Notes: generated by a model not told the origin, from the sequence alone. 16,947 nt of DNA from HGM12669 sp048527645 (GCA_048527645.1 DBGFNI010000096.1:1-16947), one strand, 5' to 3'. Shown: positions 1-8,011, counted from the stretch's first letter. Made by a program: numbers and translations.

Positions 1-438
1 CAGGGCTTTATGCTTTGCGACCGACTGCATCACAGCCTGATCGAAAAGCGCGTCAACGATCTGCTGCACCGCAGTCAGCACATGGTGCTGGTATATTTGG
101 AGCGCAACGGCGGCAGCGCGACGCAAAAGGATATCAGTGGCTTTTTCAAGGTCAGTCCGGCGGCAATGACCGTCACGGTGCAGAAGCTGGAGCGGATGGG
201 ATATGTTGCGCGCAAAGCGAAGGAAGCAGACAACCGCAGCAAGGATATTTTGCTGACGGCGGCGGGTAAAGGACTGCTCTCCCGGACAAAGGCAATGTTT
301 GATGAGATTGACGGCGCGATGTTCAGCGGCTTTTCGCAGATAGAATTGGAGCAAATGATTGATTTCTTCAGCAGAATGGAGAAAAATCTGCGGCACAAAG
401 AAGCGGAGCTGGAAAGCAATGCGCCGCGACAGGAATAA
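1..438 (+). CDS. MarR-family transcriptional regulator (5' end probably outside window)
   Basis: A winged helix-turn-helix DNA-binding protein that probably represses the exporter genes just downstream and releases DNA when a toxic compound binds. The reading frame is open from base 1. The first Met in frame is at base 10 and would give 142 residues, a usual MarR length. However, the codons before it (Q-G-F) read like the conserved N-terminus of this clostridial subgroup, so the true start is probably upstream of the window. From Met10, residues 20-35 (HRSQHMVLVYL) are the helix leading into the winged helix. Residues 37-90 (QKDISGFFKVSPAAMTVTVQKLERMGY, with wing residues around ADNRSKDI) form the HTH and wing, and the C-terminal helix makes the dimer interface. 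An AGGAGG site follows the stop, and the exporter gene starts 19 bases after it, so the three genes look co-transcribed. Family assignment is sure; the ligand is unknown. Confidence 0.88.
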   Translation, partial: QGFMLCDRLHHSLIEKRVNDLLHRSQHMVLVYLERNGGSATQKDISGFFKVSPAAMTVTVQKLERMGYVARKAKEADNRSKDILLTAAGKGLLSRTKAMFDEIDGAMFSGFSQIELEQMIDFFSRMEKNLRHKEAELESNAPRQE

Positions 439-456
439 AGACAGGAGGCTATACGG

Positions 457-2268
457 ATGGATGCAACGCAAAATACGCAGAAAAAGAAAAATACATCCGC
501 AGTGGGTCTGCGCCGTTGGGGGAAGTATATCAGACCGTATTTACCGTACTTCATCATCGGACCGGTATGCATGATCGTCGAGGTGATCGGCGAAGTGGTC
601 ATGCCGAAATATCTGGCGGCGATTGTCACTGCGGGAACAGAGGGCACGCTCACGGTGGGAAAGAGCATTTTCTGGGCGGGCATGATGATTCTCACGGCGC
701 TGGGTATGATGGCAGGCGGCGTGGGAGGCGCATATTTCGGCGCGAAAGCGTCGGTCAATTTCGCGGCAGATCTGCGGGTGGATATTTACGGCAAGGTGCA
801 GAAGTTTTCATTTGCCAATATTGACCGATTTTCCACGGGGTCTCTTGTCACGCGGTTGACCAACGATGTGACGCAGGTGCAGAATTTTGTCAACATGATG
901 CTGCGCATGTGCCTGCGCGCGCCAGGTATCATGATCGGTGCGCTGGTGATGGCAATCATGCTGCGCCCTTCCCTCTCCGTGGTGTTTGCCGTGTCGATTC
1001 CCGTGCTGTTTTTCTCCGTGATCGGACTGATTCGCGTCGGCTTTCCCCGTTTTGCGAAGATGCAGGAAAAGATCGACGGATTGAATTCCACTGTGCAGGA
1101 AAATATTACCAATGTCCGCGTGGTGAAATCCTTTGTCCGGCAGGACTTTGAGGAGAAAAAATTTCAGCATGCCAACCGTGACCTGAAAAAAACGGGCATG
1201 AGCGCGATGAATGTGATGATCCTGATGTCCCCGGTGATGACCCTGGTGATGAATCTGACCGTCATTGCCGTGCTGTGGTTCGGCGGGCAGATTGTGCTGG
1301 GCGAAGCCAACATGATCGGCGGCATGCGGATCGGCGATTTGTCGGCGTTTATCACCTATGTGACGCAGATTTTGTCCTCGCTGATGATGGTGACGATGAT
1401 GCTGATGATGTCGTCGCGTGCGCTTGCCAGCGCAAAGCGAATCCGCGAGGTGCTCGACGAGGAGCCCGATCTGGATGACAGCCGCGCGGCATACCCGGAG
1501 CGAAGGGTGGAAAACGGCGCGGTCGAATTCCGCGATGTGTCGTTCCGCTACTATAAAAACAGCGAGGAGGAAGTGCTGCGGCACGTCAATTTGTCGATTC
1601 CGGCAAAGGCAACGGTGGGAATCATCGGTTCAACCGGGTGCGGAAAAAGCACGCTTGTCTCCATGATTCCGCGCCTGTATGACTGCGACGGGGGCGAGGT
1701 GCTGATTGACGGGATAAACGTCAAGGATTACTCTCTGTACCATCTGCGGGAAGGCGTCGGCATGGTGCTGCAGAAAAATGTCCTCTTCTCCGGCTCCATC
1801 GCATACAATCTGCGCTGGGGAGATGAGGAGGCAACCGTCGAGCAGATCGCGGCCGCCGCGCAAAGCGCACAGGCGGACGGCTTTATCCGCAGCTTCACCA
1901 AGGGGTACGACACGGACCTCGGTCAGGGCGGCTCGAATGTTTCGGGCGGACAAAAACAGCGTCTTTGTATCGCCAGAGCCCTGCTCAAAAAACCGAAAAT
2001 TCTCATATTAGACGATTCGACCTCCGCGGTGGATACTGCGACGGAGGCGCAGATTCGTCTTGCGTTCCGTCGCGAGCTCAAAGACTCGACAAAAATCATC
2101 ATTGCACAGCGCATCACCTCGGTGATGGAGGCGGATCTGATTGTGGTGATGGAAGACGGCGCGATCGTCGGAGCGGGTACCCATGAGGAATTGATGCAAA
2201 ACAATGAAACCTATCGGGAAATCTATGATTCCCAGATGGAAAATAAGACGGAAAAGGAGGGAGCGTAA
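457..2268 (+). CDS. ABC exporter half-transporter, ATP-binding/permease, degenerate-site subunit
   Basis: A 603-residue fused membrane (about residues 25-330) and nucleotide-binding (about 350-595) half-transporter of the multidrug/peptide exporter class in the inner membrane. Walker A is GSTGCGKST at 391-399, the signature VSGGQ at 495-499 and Walker B ILILDD at 515-520. The usual catalytic Glu after Walker B is Asp520, and the H-loop His is Gln551 (IIAQRITS). These are the hallmark changes of the non-catalytic-site subunit in heterodimeric exporters such as TM287/288, BmrCD and LmrCD. The start is set by AGGAGG at 443-448, eight bases upstream. The stop overlaps the next start by one base (TAATG), so the two proteins should be translated together and pair. 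Substrate is unknown; drug or peptide efflux under MarR control is an inference. Confidence 0.93.
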   Translation: MDATQNTQKKKNTSAVGLRRWGKYIRPYLPYFIIGPVCMIVEVIGEVVMPKYLAAIVTAGTEGTLTVGKSIFWAGMMILTALGMMAGGVGGAYFGAKASVNFAADLRVDIYGKVQKFSFANIDRFSTGSLVTRLTNDVTQVQNFVNMMLRMCLRAPGIMIGALVMAIMLRPSLSVVFAVSIPVLFFSVIGLIRVGFPRFAKMQEKIDGLNSTVQENITNVRVVKSFVRQDFEEKKFQHANRDLKKTGMSAMNVMILMSPVMTLVMNLTVIAVLWFGGQIVLGEANMIGGMRIGDLSAFITYVTQILSSLMMVTMMLMMSSRALASAKRIREVLDEEPDLDDSRAAYPERRVENGAVEFRDVSFRYYKNSEEEVLRHVNLSIPAKATVGIIGSTGCGKSTLVSMIPRLYDCDGGEVLIDGINVKDYSLYHLREGVGMVLQKNVLFSGSIAYNLRWGDEEATVEQIAAAAQSAQADGFIRSFTKGYDTDLGQGGSNVSGGQKQRLCIARALLKKPKILILDDSTSAVDTATEAQIRLAFRRELKDSTKIIIAQRITSVMEADLIVVMEDGAIVGAGTHEELMQNNETYREIYDSQMENKTEKEGA

Positions 2269-4262
2269 TGGCAAAACGTACGCTGGAGGAGCTGCAAAAG
2301 CAATACGCTTCCCTCGGTAAGGCGCCGAAAAACAGCGGAATGGGAGGCCCTCCCGGCCCCGGCGGTCCGCACGGTCCCGGCGGCAGAAGAGGCGGGCCGA
2401 GCGGCATGAAAGGAAAGCCGAAAAACACCCGGCAAACCATCAAAAGGCTGATGGGCTATCTGGAGGACAGCTGGGGCAAACTGATTTTGGTTCTCGTTTT
2501 TATGCTGACCAGCACCTGCACCTCCCTGATCGGTTCTTATATGCTCTCGCCGATTATCAACCGGATTGCCGGCGTGGAGACGACGGCGTCGTCCGGGGCG
2601 CTTGCGGTGTGGGCAGATCGGATCATTGAATCGTTCAGCCGGCTGCCGCTGATCGAAAGCGTCATGGCAAGCAGCCGCTTTGCAGAGGTGATGACCTATT
2701 TGCTTTCCGCCCTGATTCTGATGCTGTGTGTGTATCTGGTCGGCGTGGTGAGCACCTACGGACAGGGGAAATTGATGATGATTGTTTCCCAGAACACTGT
2801 AGAAAAAATCCGGAACGACCTGTTCGGAAAATTGCAGACCCTGCCGGTACGCTTCTTTGACAAGAATCCGACCGGCGAGGTGATGAGTCGGTTTACCAAT
2901 GATATTGATAACATTGATACCATGCTCAATAACTCTCTGACCAGCCTGGTTTCCGGCACGGTCACGCTGATCGGCACCTTTGTGTTCATGATCACGACGA
3001 ACTGGATTCTGACGCTGATCACCGTTGTGTTCATTCCGATTTTCGCACTGGGCGGCGCCGCGATCGGCCGCGCCGGACAGAGATATTACACCGGGCAGCA
3101 GGCGGCGCTGGGCGCGGTCAACGGGTATATTGAGGAGAGCGTCACCGGGCAGAAGGTGATCAAGGTATTCAACCACGAGCACACCTGCGTGGAGGAATTC
3201 TCCGAGCTCAATGACGACATGCGCGATAAGCAGTTCAAAGCGCAGTTCTGGGGCGGCGTGATGGGTCCGATTATGGGCAACACCTCTCAGATCAGCTATG
3301 CCATCACGGTGGGCGTCGGCGGAATCATGATGGTGACCTCCAACTTCACACCCGGCGCACTGACCGTGTTTTCAAATTATTCCCGCCAGTTTTCCATGCC
3401 GATCAACATGATTTCTCAGCAGACCTCCACGGTTTTGGCCGCTTTGGCAGGCGCGGAGCGCGTATTTGCCGTGATGGATGAGGCGCCGGAGGAGGCGGAT
3501 GCGCCGGGGGCAACGGATATGAACGGAATGCGCGGGCTGGTGGAGCTGGAGCATGTGACCTTCGGCTATGACCCGGACAAAACAATTCTCAAAGACATTT
3601 CTTTGTACGCGAAGCCGGGACAGAAAATCGCCTTTGTCGGCTCAACCGGCGCAGGTAAAACGACCATTACCAATCTGCTCAACCGTTTCTACGATATTGA
3701 TCAGGGAACGATCACGATCGACGGCGTTGATATCCGCAACATCAAGCGGGAATCGCTGCGGCAGAACATCGCTATGGTTTTGCAGGATACGCATCTGTTC
3801 ACCGGGACGGTGATGGAGAACATCCGCTACGGCAGACCGGACGCAACCGACGAAGAGGTGATTGCCGCGGCAAAAACGGCGAGTGCACATTCCTTTATCA
3901 TGCGTCTGAGCGACAATTATCAGACGATGCTGCAGGGAGACGGGGCAAATCTGTCGCAGGGGCAGCGGCAGCTGCTGAACATTGCGCGTGCCGCCCTGTC
4001 CAAAGCGCCGATTCTGGTGCTGGATGAGGCAACCTCCTCCGTGGATACCCGAACGGAGCGCCATATCGAGCACGGAATGGATCGGCTGATGCAGAACCGC
4101 ACGACATTTGTCATTGCACATAGGCTTTCCACGGTACGCAACGCAGACGCGATCATGGTGCTGGAGCACGGTGAGATCGTGGAGCGCGGCGATCATGACA
4201 GCCTGCTTGCCCAAAAAGGACGGTATTACGAGCTGTACACCGGGCAGAGGGAACTGGATTAA
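2268..4262 (+). CDS. ABC exporter half-transporter, ATP-binding/permease, catalytic subunit
   Basis: The 664-residue partner of the preceding half-transporter. It opens with a hydrophilic Gly/Pro-rich stretch (about residues 22-46, GGPPGPGGPHGPGGRRGG), then a six-helix membrane domain (about 60-385) and a nucleotide-binding domain (about 420-655). Walker A is GSTGAGKTT at 458-466, Walker B ends in Asp586-Glu587 with the catalytic Glu intact, and the H-loop His is His618 (IAHRLST). Its signature motif is LSQGQ (562-566), not LSGGQ. In a heterodimer that signature faces the first subunit's Walker A, so both halves of one composite ATP site are altered and the other site stays canonical. An AAGGAGGG-type ribosome site lies inside the end of the upstream gene. 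The gene is followed by a stem-loop terminator. Substrate not determined. Confidence 0.93.
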   Translation: MAKRTLEELQKQYASLGKAPKNSGMGGPPGPGGPHGPGGRRGGPSGMKGKPKNTRQTIKRLMGYLEDSWGKLILVLVFMLTSTCTSLIGSYMLSPIINRIAGVETTASSGALAVWADRIIESFSRLPLIESVMASSRFAEVMTYLLSALILMLCVYLVGVVSTYGQGKLMMIVSQNTVEKIRNDLFGKLQTLPVRFFDKNPTGEVMSRFTNDIDNIDTMLNNSLTSLVSGTVTLIGTFVFMITTNWILTLITVVFIPIFALGGAAIGRAGQRYYTGQQAALGAVNGYIEESVTGQKVIKVFNHEHTCVEEFSELNDDMRDKQFKAQFWGGVMGPIMGNTSQISYAITVGVGGIMMVTSNFTPGALTVFSNYSRQFSMPINMISQQTSTVLAALAGAERVFAVMDEAPEEADAPGATDMNGMRGLVELEHVTFGYDPDKTILKDISLYAKPGQKIAFVGSTGAGKTTITNLLNRFYDIDQGTITIDGVDIRNIKRESLRQNIAMVLQDTHLFTGTVMENIRYGRPDATDEEVIAAAKTASAHSFIMRLSDNYQTMLQGDGANLSQGQRQLLNIARAALSKAPILVLDEATSSVDTRTERHIEHGMDRLMQNRTTFVIAHRLSTVRNADAIMVLEHGEIVERGDHDSLLAQKGRYYELYTGQRELD

Positions 4263-4284
4263 ACCCGGAGAAAAAGAATAAAGC

Positions 4285-4313
4285 CCCGCTGTTTGTCTCT
4301 GACAGACAGCGGG
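4285..4313. terminator. Bidirectional rho-independent terminator between convergent genes
   Basis: A 13-base-pair stem with one mismatch (4285-4297 with 4301-4313, CCCGCTGTTTGTC against GACAGACAGCGGG) and a 3-base loop lies 22 bases after the exporter stop, followed by CTTTT on the plus strand. Read on the minus strand the stem is followed by a T-rich tract (GCTTTATTCTTTTT), so it can also end the convergent decarboxylase transcript. Confidence 0.85.
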
Positions 4314-4362
4314 ACTTTTGGCGTTTGACAAAAAGCGGCGTACAAAAGGCACGCAGGGCACT

Positions 4363-5706
4363 TTACGGCGCGTCACACACATAGCATTTGCGGATGCCGT
4401 AGTAGGAAAAGCACGCAACGGCGTGCGCGTCAATCCGCTCGCCGCACATCACGATGGGAACGGCAGGCGGGCAGGCGACGTTCGGTGCAAGCAGCACCTT
4501 GCCGCAGCTGTCGCAGGCGTCTATTTCTTCACCTGCGAAAGCAGACGCTTGCCGTACCGAAAAAACGCGCTGCGGCACAAAGAAGGCGGGTGGCTCGGTG
4601 TGGAGCGGCGCTTTGCGCGGCAACGTACAGAGCACCTCGACCAACCGCTTAGGCGCGTCTGCGCCGTTTTGCGGCGAAAACATCATGACCGTGAAATCCG
4701 GGTCGGAAAACTCGCAGAATATCTGCTGCTGCGCAAGGATCGCAGACAGCTCTGTCCCGGTATAGCCCAGGGGTTTGGCGCACAGGGTCAGCTTGAGCGC
4801 CTCTTCGCCGTAGAGCACAAAGCCCTGCTCTGCCAGACGGCTCCGGCATTGCTGCATCTGCGGCAGAAAAGCCGCGAGCTGCGCCCGATAATCCTCTGAC
4901 AGATAGCGGTTGACCGCATCCAGCGACTGCAAAATCAGATAGGAGGGGCTGGTCGAGCCAAACAGCGCCAGCGCGCGCTTTGCCTGGGATGCAAAAAACG
5001 GCGGACACAGCTTGGAAATATGCAGATATGCGGCGCCGGTCAGCGCGGGCAGCGTCTTATGCGCGGAATCACAGCAAAGATCCGCGCCCAAATCCATCGG
5101 ATGGCGGGATTGCGGCAAAAACTTCAGATAAGCGCCGTGCGCGTTATCCACCAAAAGCAAAACGCCGTGCCGATGGCATACCGCGGCGATCGGGGCGAGA
5201 TTTTGCAGATTGCCGAGATAGTCGGGTGCGGTGAGATAGACCGCCGTTGGCTTGTCCTTCGCCCGGGTCAGATACGTTTCCACTTGCTGCGCCGTCAGCG
5301 TGCAGGAGAGATAAGAGGCTTGCGTCTGCGGCAGCATCCAAAGAATGTCAAAATCCAGCAGTGCGGCGGCGCTGAGAAATGCGCGGTGCACATTCCGCCC
5401 TGCGGCAATGACCGGCTTTTGCCCGTTTTGCCCCGCAAAAAGCACCGCGAGATACAGCATGGCGCGGATCGCGTGGGAAGAGCCCTCTGTGGAATAGAAG
5501 GTGTGCGCACCGAACAGTTCGCCCGCGTTTTCCTCACTTTCGCGGATGATGCCGCTTGCCTCATACAGGCTGTCTGCACCCGCAATCTCCGTCAGATCGC
5601 GCGCTTCCGCGCCGGTCAGCGTCACGCCCTTGTGCCCCGGCATGTGAAGCCGGCAGGGGTTGCTGCCAATATAGCGGCTGACAAAATCACAGATCGGCGT
5701 ATTCAT
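4363..5706 (-). CDS. Orn/Lys/Arg decarboxylase-family PLP enzyme (short YaaO-like form)
   Basis: A 447-residue fold-type I PLP enzyme of the basic amino acid decarboxylase family. RLHMPGHKG (19-27) is the conserved N-terminal substrate/PLP region. VDNAHGAY (186-193) carries the Asp187 that pairs with the PLP pyridine nitrogen, and SAHKTLPAL (214-222) holds the Schiff-base Lys217. The C-terminal small domain ends with the family's ACPPAVPIVMCGERI block. It is near the length of the small YaaO-like members and much shorter than the roughly 700-residue inducible decarboxylases, so it lacks their wing domain. The chosen start lies in an ATGA overlap with the scfB stop, with ACAGGA upstream; the longer open frame only runs back through scfB. 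Likely chemistry is decarboxylation of Lys, Orn or Arg to a polyamine precursor, but the substrate cannot be read from sequence. Coupling to scfB is unusual (see findings). Confidence 0.85.
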   Translation of the reverse strand: MNTPICDFVSRYIGSNPCRLHMPGHKGVTLTGAEARDLTEIAGADSLYEASGIIRESEENAGELFGAHTFYSTEGSSHAIRAMLYLAVLFAGQNGQKPVIAAGRNVHRAFLSAAALLDFDILWMLPQTQASYLSCTLTAQQVETYLTRAKDKPTAVYLTAPDYLGNLQNLAPIAAVCHRHGVLLLVDNAHGAYLKFLPQSRHPMDLGADLCCDSAHKTLPALTGAAYLHISKLCPPFFASQAKRALALFGSTSPSYLILQSLDAVNRYLSEDYRAQLAAFLPQMQQCRSRLAEQGFVLYGEEALKLTLCAKPLGYTGTELSAILAQQQIFCEFSDPDFTVMMFSPQNGADAPKRLVEVLCTLPRKAPLHTEPPAFFVPQRVFSVRQASAFAGEEIDACDSCGKVLLAPNVACPPAVPIVMCGERIDAHAVACFSYYGIRKCYVCDAP

Positions 5707-7091
5707 GCGTTTTCCTGTCCCATGGCGCGGACGGCGGCAACCAAAATCGCGCACTCCATGCGCTTGCGGAACAGCTCGCAGCCGTATCGGTATACGCCGC
5801 GCACCGAGCCGGACGCGTGATAGGCGTTGGCGGCGCATCCGCCGGAGCAATACAGCCTTGCCCAACAGTCGCGGCATTCGGGACGGGCATAAACGTTGCA
5901 GGAGGCAAATTCTTGTTGCAGCGCCGTGTTGGTCACGCCGTCCTTCAGATTGCCCAGGCAGAATTTTTCATCTCCGACAAACTGATGACAGGGATATAAA
6001 TCGCCCCAGGGGGTCACCGCCAGATATTCCGTGCCGGAGCCGCAGCCGGAAATACGCTTGTAAATGCACGGTCCCTGCGTCAGATCGAGCATGTAGTGAT
6101 AGAAGGTGAAGGGCTTGTGTTCGCGGTCGCGCTGCAGCATCAGCTGCGCCAGCTTTTCATACTGCTCCAGCACAACGGGCAAATCCTCATCGGTCAGCGC
6201 CGCGGGATCGCCGGGCGCGCAGACCACAGGCTCCATGCTCAGCTCCGTAAAGCCAAGCGCCAGCATTTGCTCGATATCCCGGAGAAAATCCGGGTTGGCA
6301 TGCGTAAAGGTGCCGCGGATATAATAGTTTTTTCCGCCGCGGGCGGCAACCAGTTTCTGAAACTTCGGAACAACGGTGCTCCAGCTCCCCTTCCCGGCAT
6401 AATCCACCCGGTAGCGGTCGTGAATTTCCTGCCTGCCGTCAAGACTGAGCACAACGTTGCTCATTTCGCGGTTGGCAAAGTCGATCACCTCGTCGTCCAA
6501 CAGCATGCCGTTGGTCGTGAGCGTAAAGCGGAAGTTTTTGTGATGCTGCTTCTCGACGCTCCGCGCATAGGCGACCAGCTGCTTGACCACCTCAAAATTC
6601 ATCAGCGGCTCGCCGCCGAAAAAGTCTACCTCCAGATTATGACGGCTGCCGGAATGCGCGATCAGAAAGTCCAGCGCCTGCCGTCCCACCTCATAGGACA
6701 TCACGGCGCGGTCGCCGTGATATTTCCCCTGGCTGGCAAAGCAATAGGAACAGTTGAGATTGCAGGTGTGGGCGACGTGCAGGCACAGCGCCTTGACGAT
6801 TCCGGCGCTTTTCTCCTTCAGCGTGCCCGCCATCGGCGCGAAGGTGTCGGGGGTGAAGAGCTTCCCGGCGTTTTTCAGCGCTAAAATCTGATCGTAGCAT
6901 ACCTCCAGCTCCTGTTTTGTCACGTCGGGATCGTTTTGATGCTTTTCCCAGACGGTTTGGAGAAGCGTTTCGCGGTCGGTCTGCTCAAACAGCGCAATCA
7001 TATCGTAGGCGACGTGATCCACCACATGGACGGAGCCGGAGCAGACGTCGAGCACGATGGCATATCCGCCCAGCTGGTATTGATGTATCAT
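5703..7091 (-). CDS. scfB: SCIFF-peptide maturase, radical SAM/SPASM thioether-forming enzyme
   Basis: A 462-residue radical SAM enzyme that installs Cys thioether crosslinks in the SCIFF peptide (ranthipeptide/sactipeptide class; CteB and Tte1186 are studied relatives). The N-terminal roughly 85 residues (QLGGYAIVLDVCSGSVHVVD onward) resemble the peptide-recognition RRE-like region of this family. The radical SAM cluster motif CNLNCSYC has Cys110, Cys114 and Cys117, followed by FFGGEPL and TTNGMLLDDE. The C-terminal SPASM region contains CGSG, YPCHQF, a CxxCxxxxxC block (CRDCWARLYC) and CGGC-like SGGCAANAY, enough Cys for two auxiliary clusters. Start Met at 7091 was chosen because it has GAGGAG nine bases upstream and gives the family N-terminus; a 27-residue longer frame lacks both. 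It follows scfA by 136 bases and overlaps the next gene by four. Confidence 0.95.
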   Translation of the reverse strand: MIHQYQLGGYAIVLDVCSGSVHVVDHVAYDMIALFEQTDRETLLQTVWEKHQNDPDVTKQELEVCYDQILALKNAGKLFTPDTFAPMAGTLKEKSAGIVKALCLHVAHTCNLNCSYCFASQGKYHGDRAVMSYEVGRQALDFLIAHSGSRHNLEVDFFGGEPLMNFEVVKQLVAYARSVEKQHHKNFRFTLTTNGMLLDDEVIDFANREMSNVVLSLDGRQEIHDRYRVDYAGKGSWSTVVPKFQKLVAARGGKNYYIRGTFTHANPDFLRDIEQMLALGFTELSMEPVVCAPGDPAALTDEDLPVVLEQYEKLAQLMLQRDREHKPFTFYHYMLDLTQGPCIYKRISGCGSGTEYLAVTPWGDLYPCHQFVGDEKFCLGNLKDGVTNTALQQEFASCNVYARPECRDCWARLYCSGGCAANAYHASGSVRGVYRYGCELFRKRMECAILVAAVRAMGQENA

Positions 7092-7128
7092 GATAAAATT
7101 CTCCTCTGCCGCGGCGCGGCGGTCTGTG

Positions 7129-7148
7129 CGGCACGCCGGAACGTGCCG
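7129..7148 (-). promoter_or_regulatory. Second intercistronic hairpin upstream of scfB
   Basis: A perfect 7-bp GC stem (CGGCACG at 7129-7135 with CGTGCCG at 7142-7148) around a 6-base loop, 37 bases before the scfB start. No T tract follows, so it is more likely an RNA-stability or processing element than a terminator. Confidence 0.45.
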
Positions 7149-7189
7149 GCGCGCGGGGTGGGATGTGTACAATGGTGGCAGACAGATGA

Positions 7190-7215
7190 AAATGCCGCCG
7201 AAACCGGCGGCATTT
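7190..7215 (-). terminator. scfA-scfB intercistronic hairpin, likely partial terminator
   Basis: A perfect 11-bp stem (AAATGCCGCCG at 7190-7200 with CGGCGGCATTT at 7205-7215) and a 4-base loop begin 12 bases after the scfA stop. On the transcript the 3' arm ends in ATTTTC and lacks a long U tract, so leaky termination or 3'-end protection of the scfA message fits best. That would let a small abundant precursor be made in excess over its maturase. Confidence 0.65.
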
Positions 7216-7227
7216 CAAAATCTGCAA

Positions 7228-7377
7228 TTACTTGCTTTCTTCGTTCTCGCATTTCTGATTTGCAACACCGCAGCTGGTCTTGCAGGCGGACTGACAGGAT
7301 GTCTGGCATTCGCCGCAGCCGCCGTTCTTTGCGCTGTCGCACAGATTGCGGGTCTGAATGGTCTCAATATGTTTCAT
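7228..7377 (-). CDS. scfA: SCIFF (six-cysteines-in-forty-five) ranthipeptide precursor
   Basis: A 49-residue ribosomal peptide precursor modified by the adjacent scfB product. It starts MKHIETIQTRNL, the conserved SCIFF leader, and carries the six family Cys at 21, 24, 28, 32, 36 and 43 in CGECQTSCQSACKTSC followed by NQKCE. In studied members these Cys are crosslinked to Thr or other residues by thioethers. A seventh Cys is present at residue 13, before the usual cysteine block. The start at 7377 has AAGGAG six bases upstream and sits just downstream of a consensus promoter; the longer open frame back to 7503 crosses that promoter and is rejected. The mature product's role is not established in the family; signalling and growth-phase effects have been proposed. 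Confidence 0.96.
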   Translation of the reverse strand: MKHIETIQTRNLCDSAKNGGCGECQTSCQSACKTSCGVANQKCENEESK

Positions 7378-7417
7378 GATATGCTCCTTTGTGAGATTTG
7401 TATCCGTTACATGCATT

Positions 7418-7446
7418 ATTATAGCACCGGATGCCGCCGCTGTCAA
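7418..7446 (-). promoter_or_regulatory. Consensus sigma-A promoter for scfA-scfB-decarboxylase
   Basis: On the minus strand TTGACA (7446-7441), a 17-base spacer and TATAAT (7423-7418) match consensus at all twelve positions. The predicted start is near 7411, giving a leader of about 34 bases to the scfA ATG. A perfect promoter fits constitutive high expression of the peptide. Confidence 0.9.
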
Positions 7447-7533
7447 GTCTCTTGCGCAAACCGACGTCCCTGCGCGGCACAGAATTTTCCCCCCGCGGCG
7501 CACCCCTTTATCTGTTGGACCACCCGGAAGTTG

Positions 7534-7902
7534 TCACTCGACAATTTCATAACCCGAGTGTTCGAGAATATCCAGCGCCTTTTGATAATTTTCCTTTTTT
7601 ATCAACACATAGTCCGTGTTATAGGTTGAAATTGCAAAAATCGAAATCCTGTTTTTTGCCAGAATCTCTGCGATTTCAGACAGTATCCCAATCAAAGAAA
7701 AATCTAAGATCCCCTGAATACAAAAACATTTCCAGCCATCATCACGCTGAATGACATTCGGCGGAACATCGCCTGTCATGCACACCAAGGAGTTTTCTTC
7801 ATCTGTTTTCCCGATGAAGCAGTATTCTGCATGGAAGTTTACCAGTGCATAATCTGTCACTTTGCATACGGAAAAATCTTGATGGATTATTTTTATTTCC
7901 AT
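7534..7902 (-). CDS. ACT domain-containing protein (small, amino-acid-sensing type)
   Basis: A 122-residue cytosolic protein resembling the COG3603-like group of stand-alone ACT proteins. The first half (residues 1-50, KIIHQDFSVCKVTD and SLVCMTG) is a beta-rich segment. The second half has the ACT pattern, with the GILDFSLIGILSEIAEILA helix region (about 64-82) followed by ISIFAISTYNTDYVLIKKE (about 86-104). Such proteins bind amino acids or act as regulatory partners; no ligand is assigned here. The start has a good GGAGG nine bases upstream. It lies 170 bases downstream of trpB on the same strand, separated by a strong hairpin. It may be read through from trpB or have its own weak promoter; no clear -35/-10 pair was seen. 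No terminator is obvious in the 87 bases before the scfA promoter. Confidence 0.8.
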   Translation of the reverse strand: MEIKIIHQDFSVCKVTDYALVNFHAEYCFIGKTDEENSLVCMTGDVPPNVIQRDDGWKCFCIQGILDFSLIGILSEIAEILAKNRISIFAISTYNTDYVLIKKENYQKALDILEHSGYEIVE

Positions 7903-7977
7903 AATGCTGTCCTCCGCAAATCCCGATTGGTAGGTTTGTTTGGTTCTATATGATCACGGAACAGGAAAAAACACAAG

Positions 7978-8011
7978 AACAGTCACAGCAGTGAAATCTG
8001 CTGTGACTGTT
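7978..8011 (-). terminator. Strong hairpin after trpB, probable terminator
   Basis: A perfect 14-bp stem (7978-7991 with 7998-8011) and a 6-base loop lie about 60 bases after the trpB stop. On the minus strand it is followed by TCTTGTGTTTTTT, a T run offset by about six bases, so termination may be incomplete. A weaker outer pairing joins ACCGCAG at the trpB stop (plus-strand CTGCGGT, about 8067-8073) with a complementary heptamer at about 8026-8032. The same hairpin also forms the 5' side of the ACT-gene leader. Confidence 0.7.

Noticed and set aside
7378..7503. A 42-residue N-terminal extension of the SCIFF peptide.
   Set aside because: It would be translated through the consensus promoter, lacks a ribosome site, and the family peptide begins MKHI at 7377 after AAGGAG.
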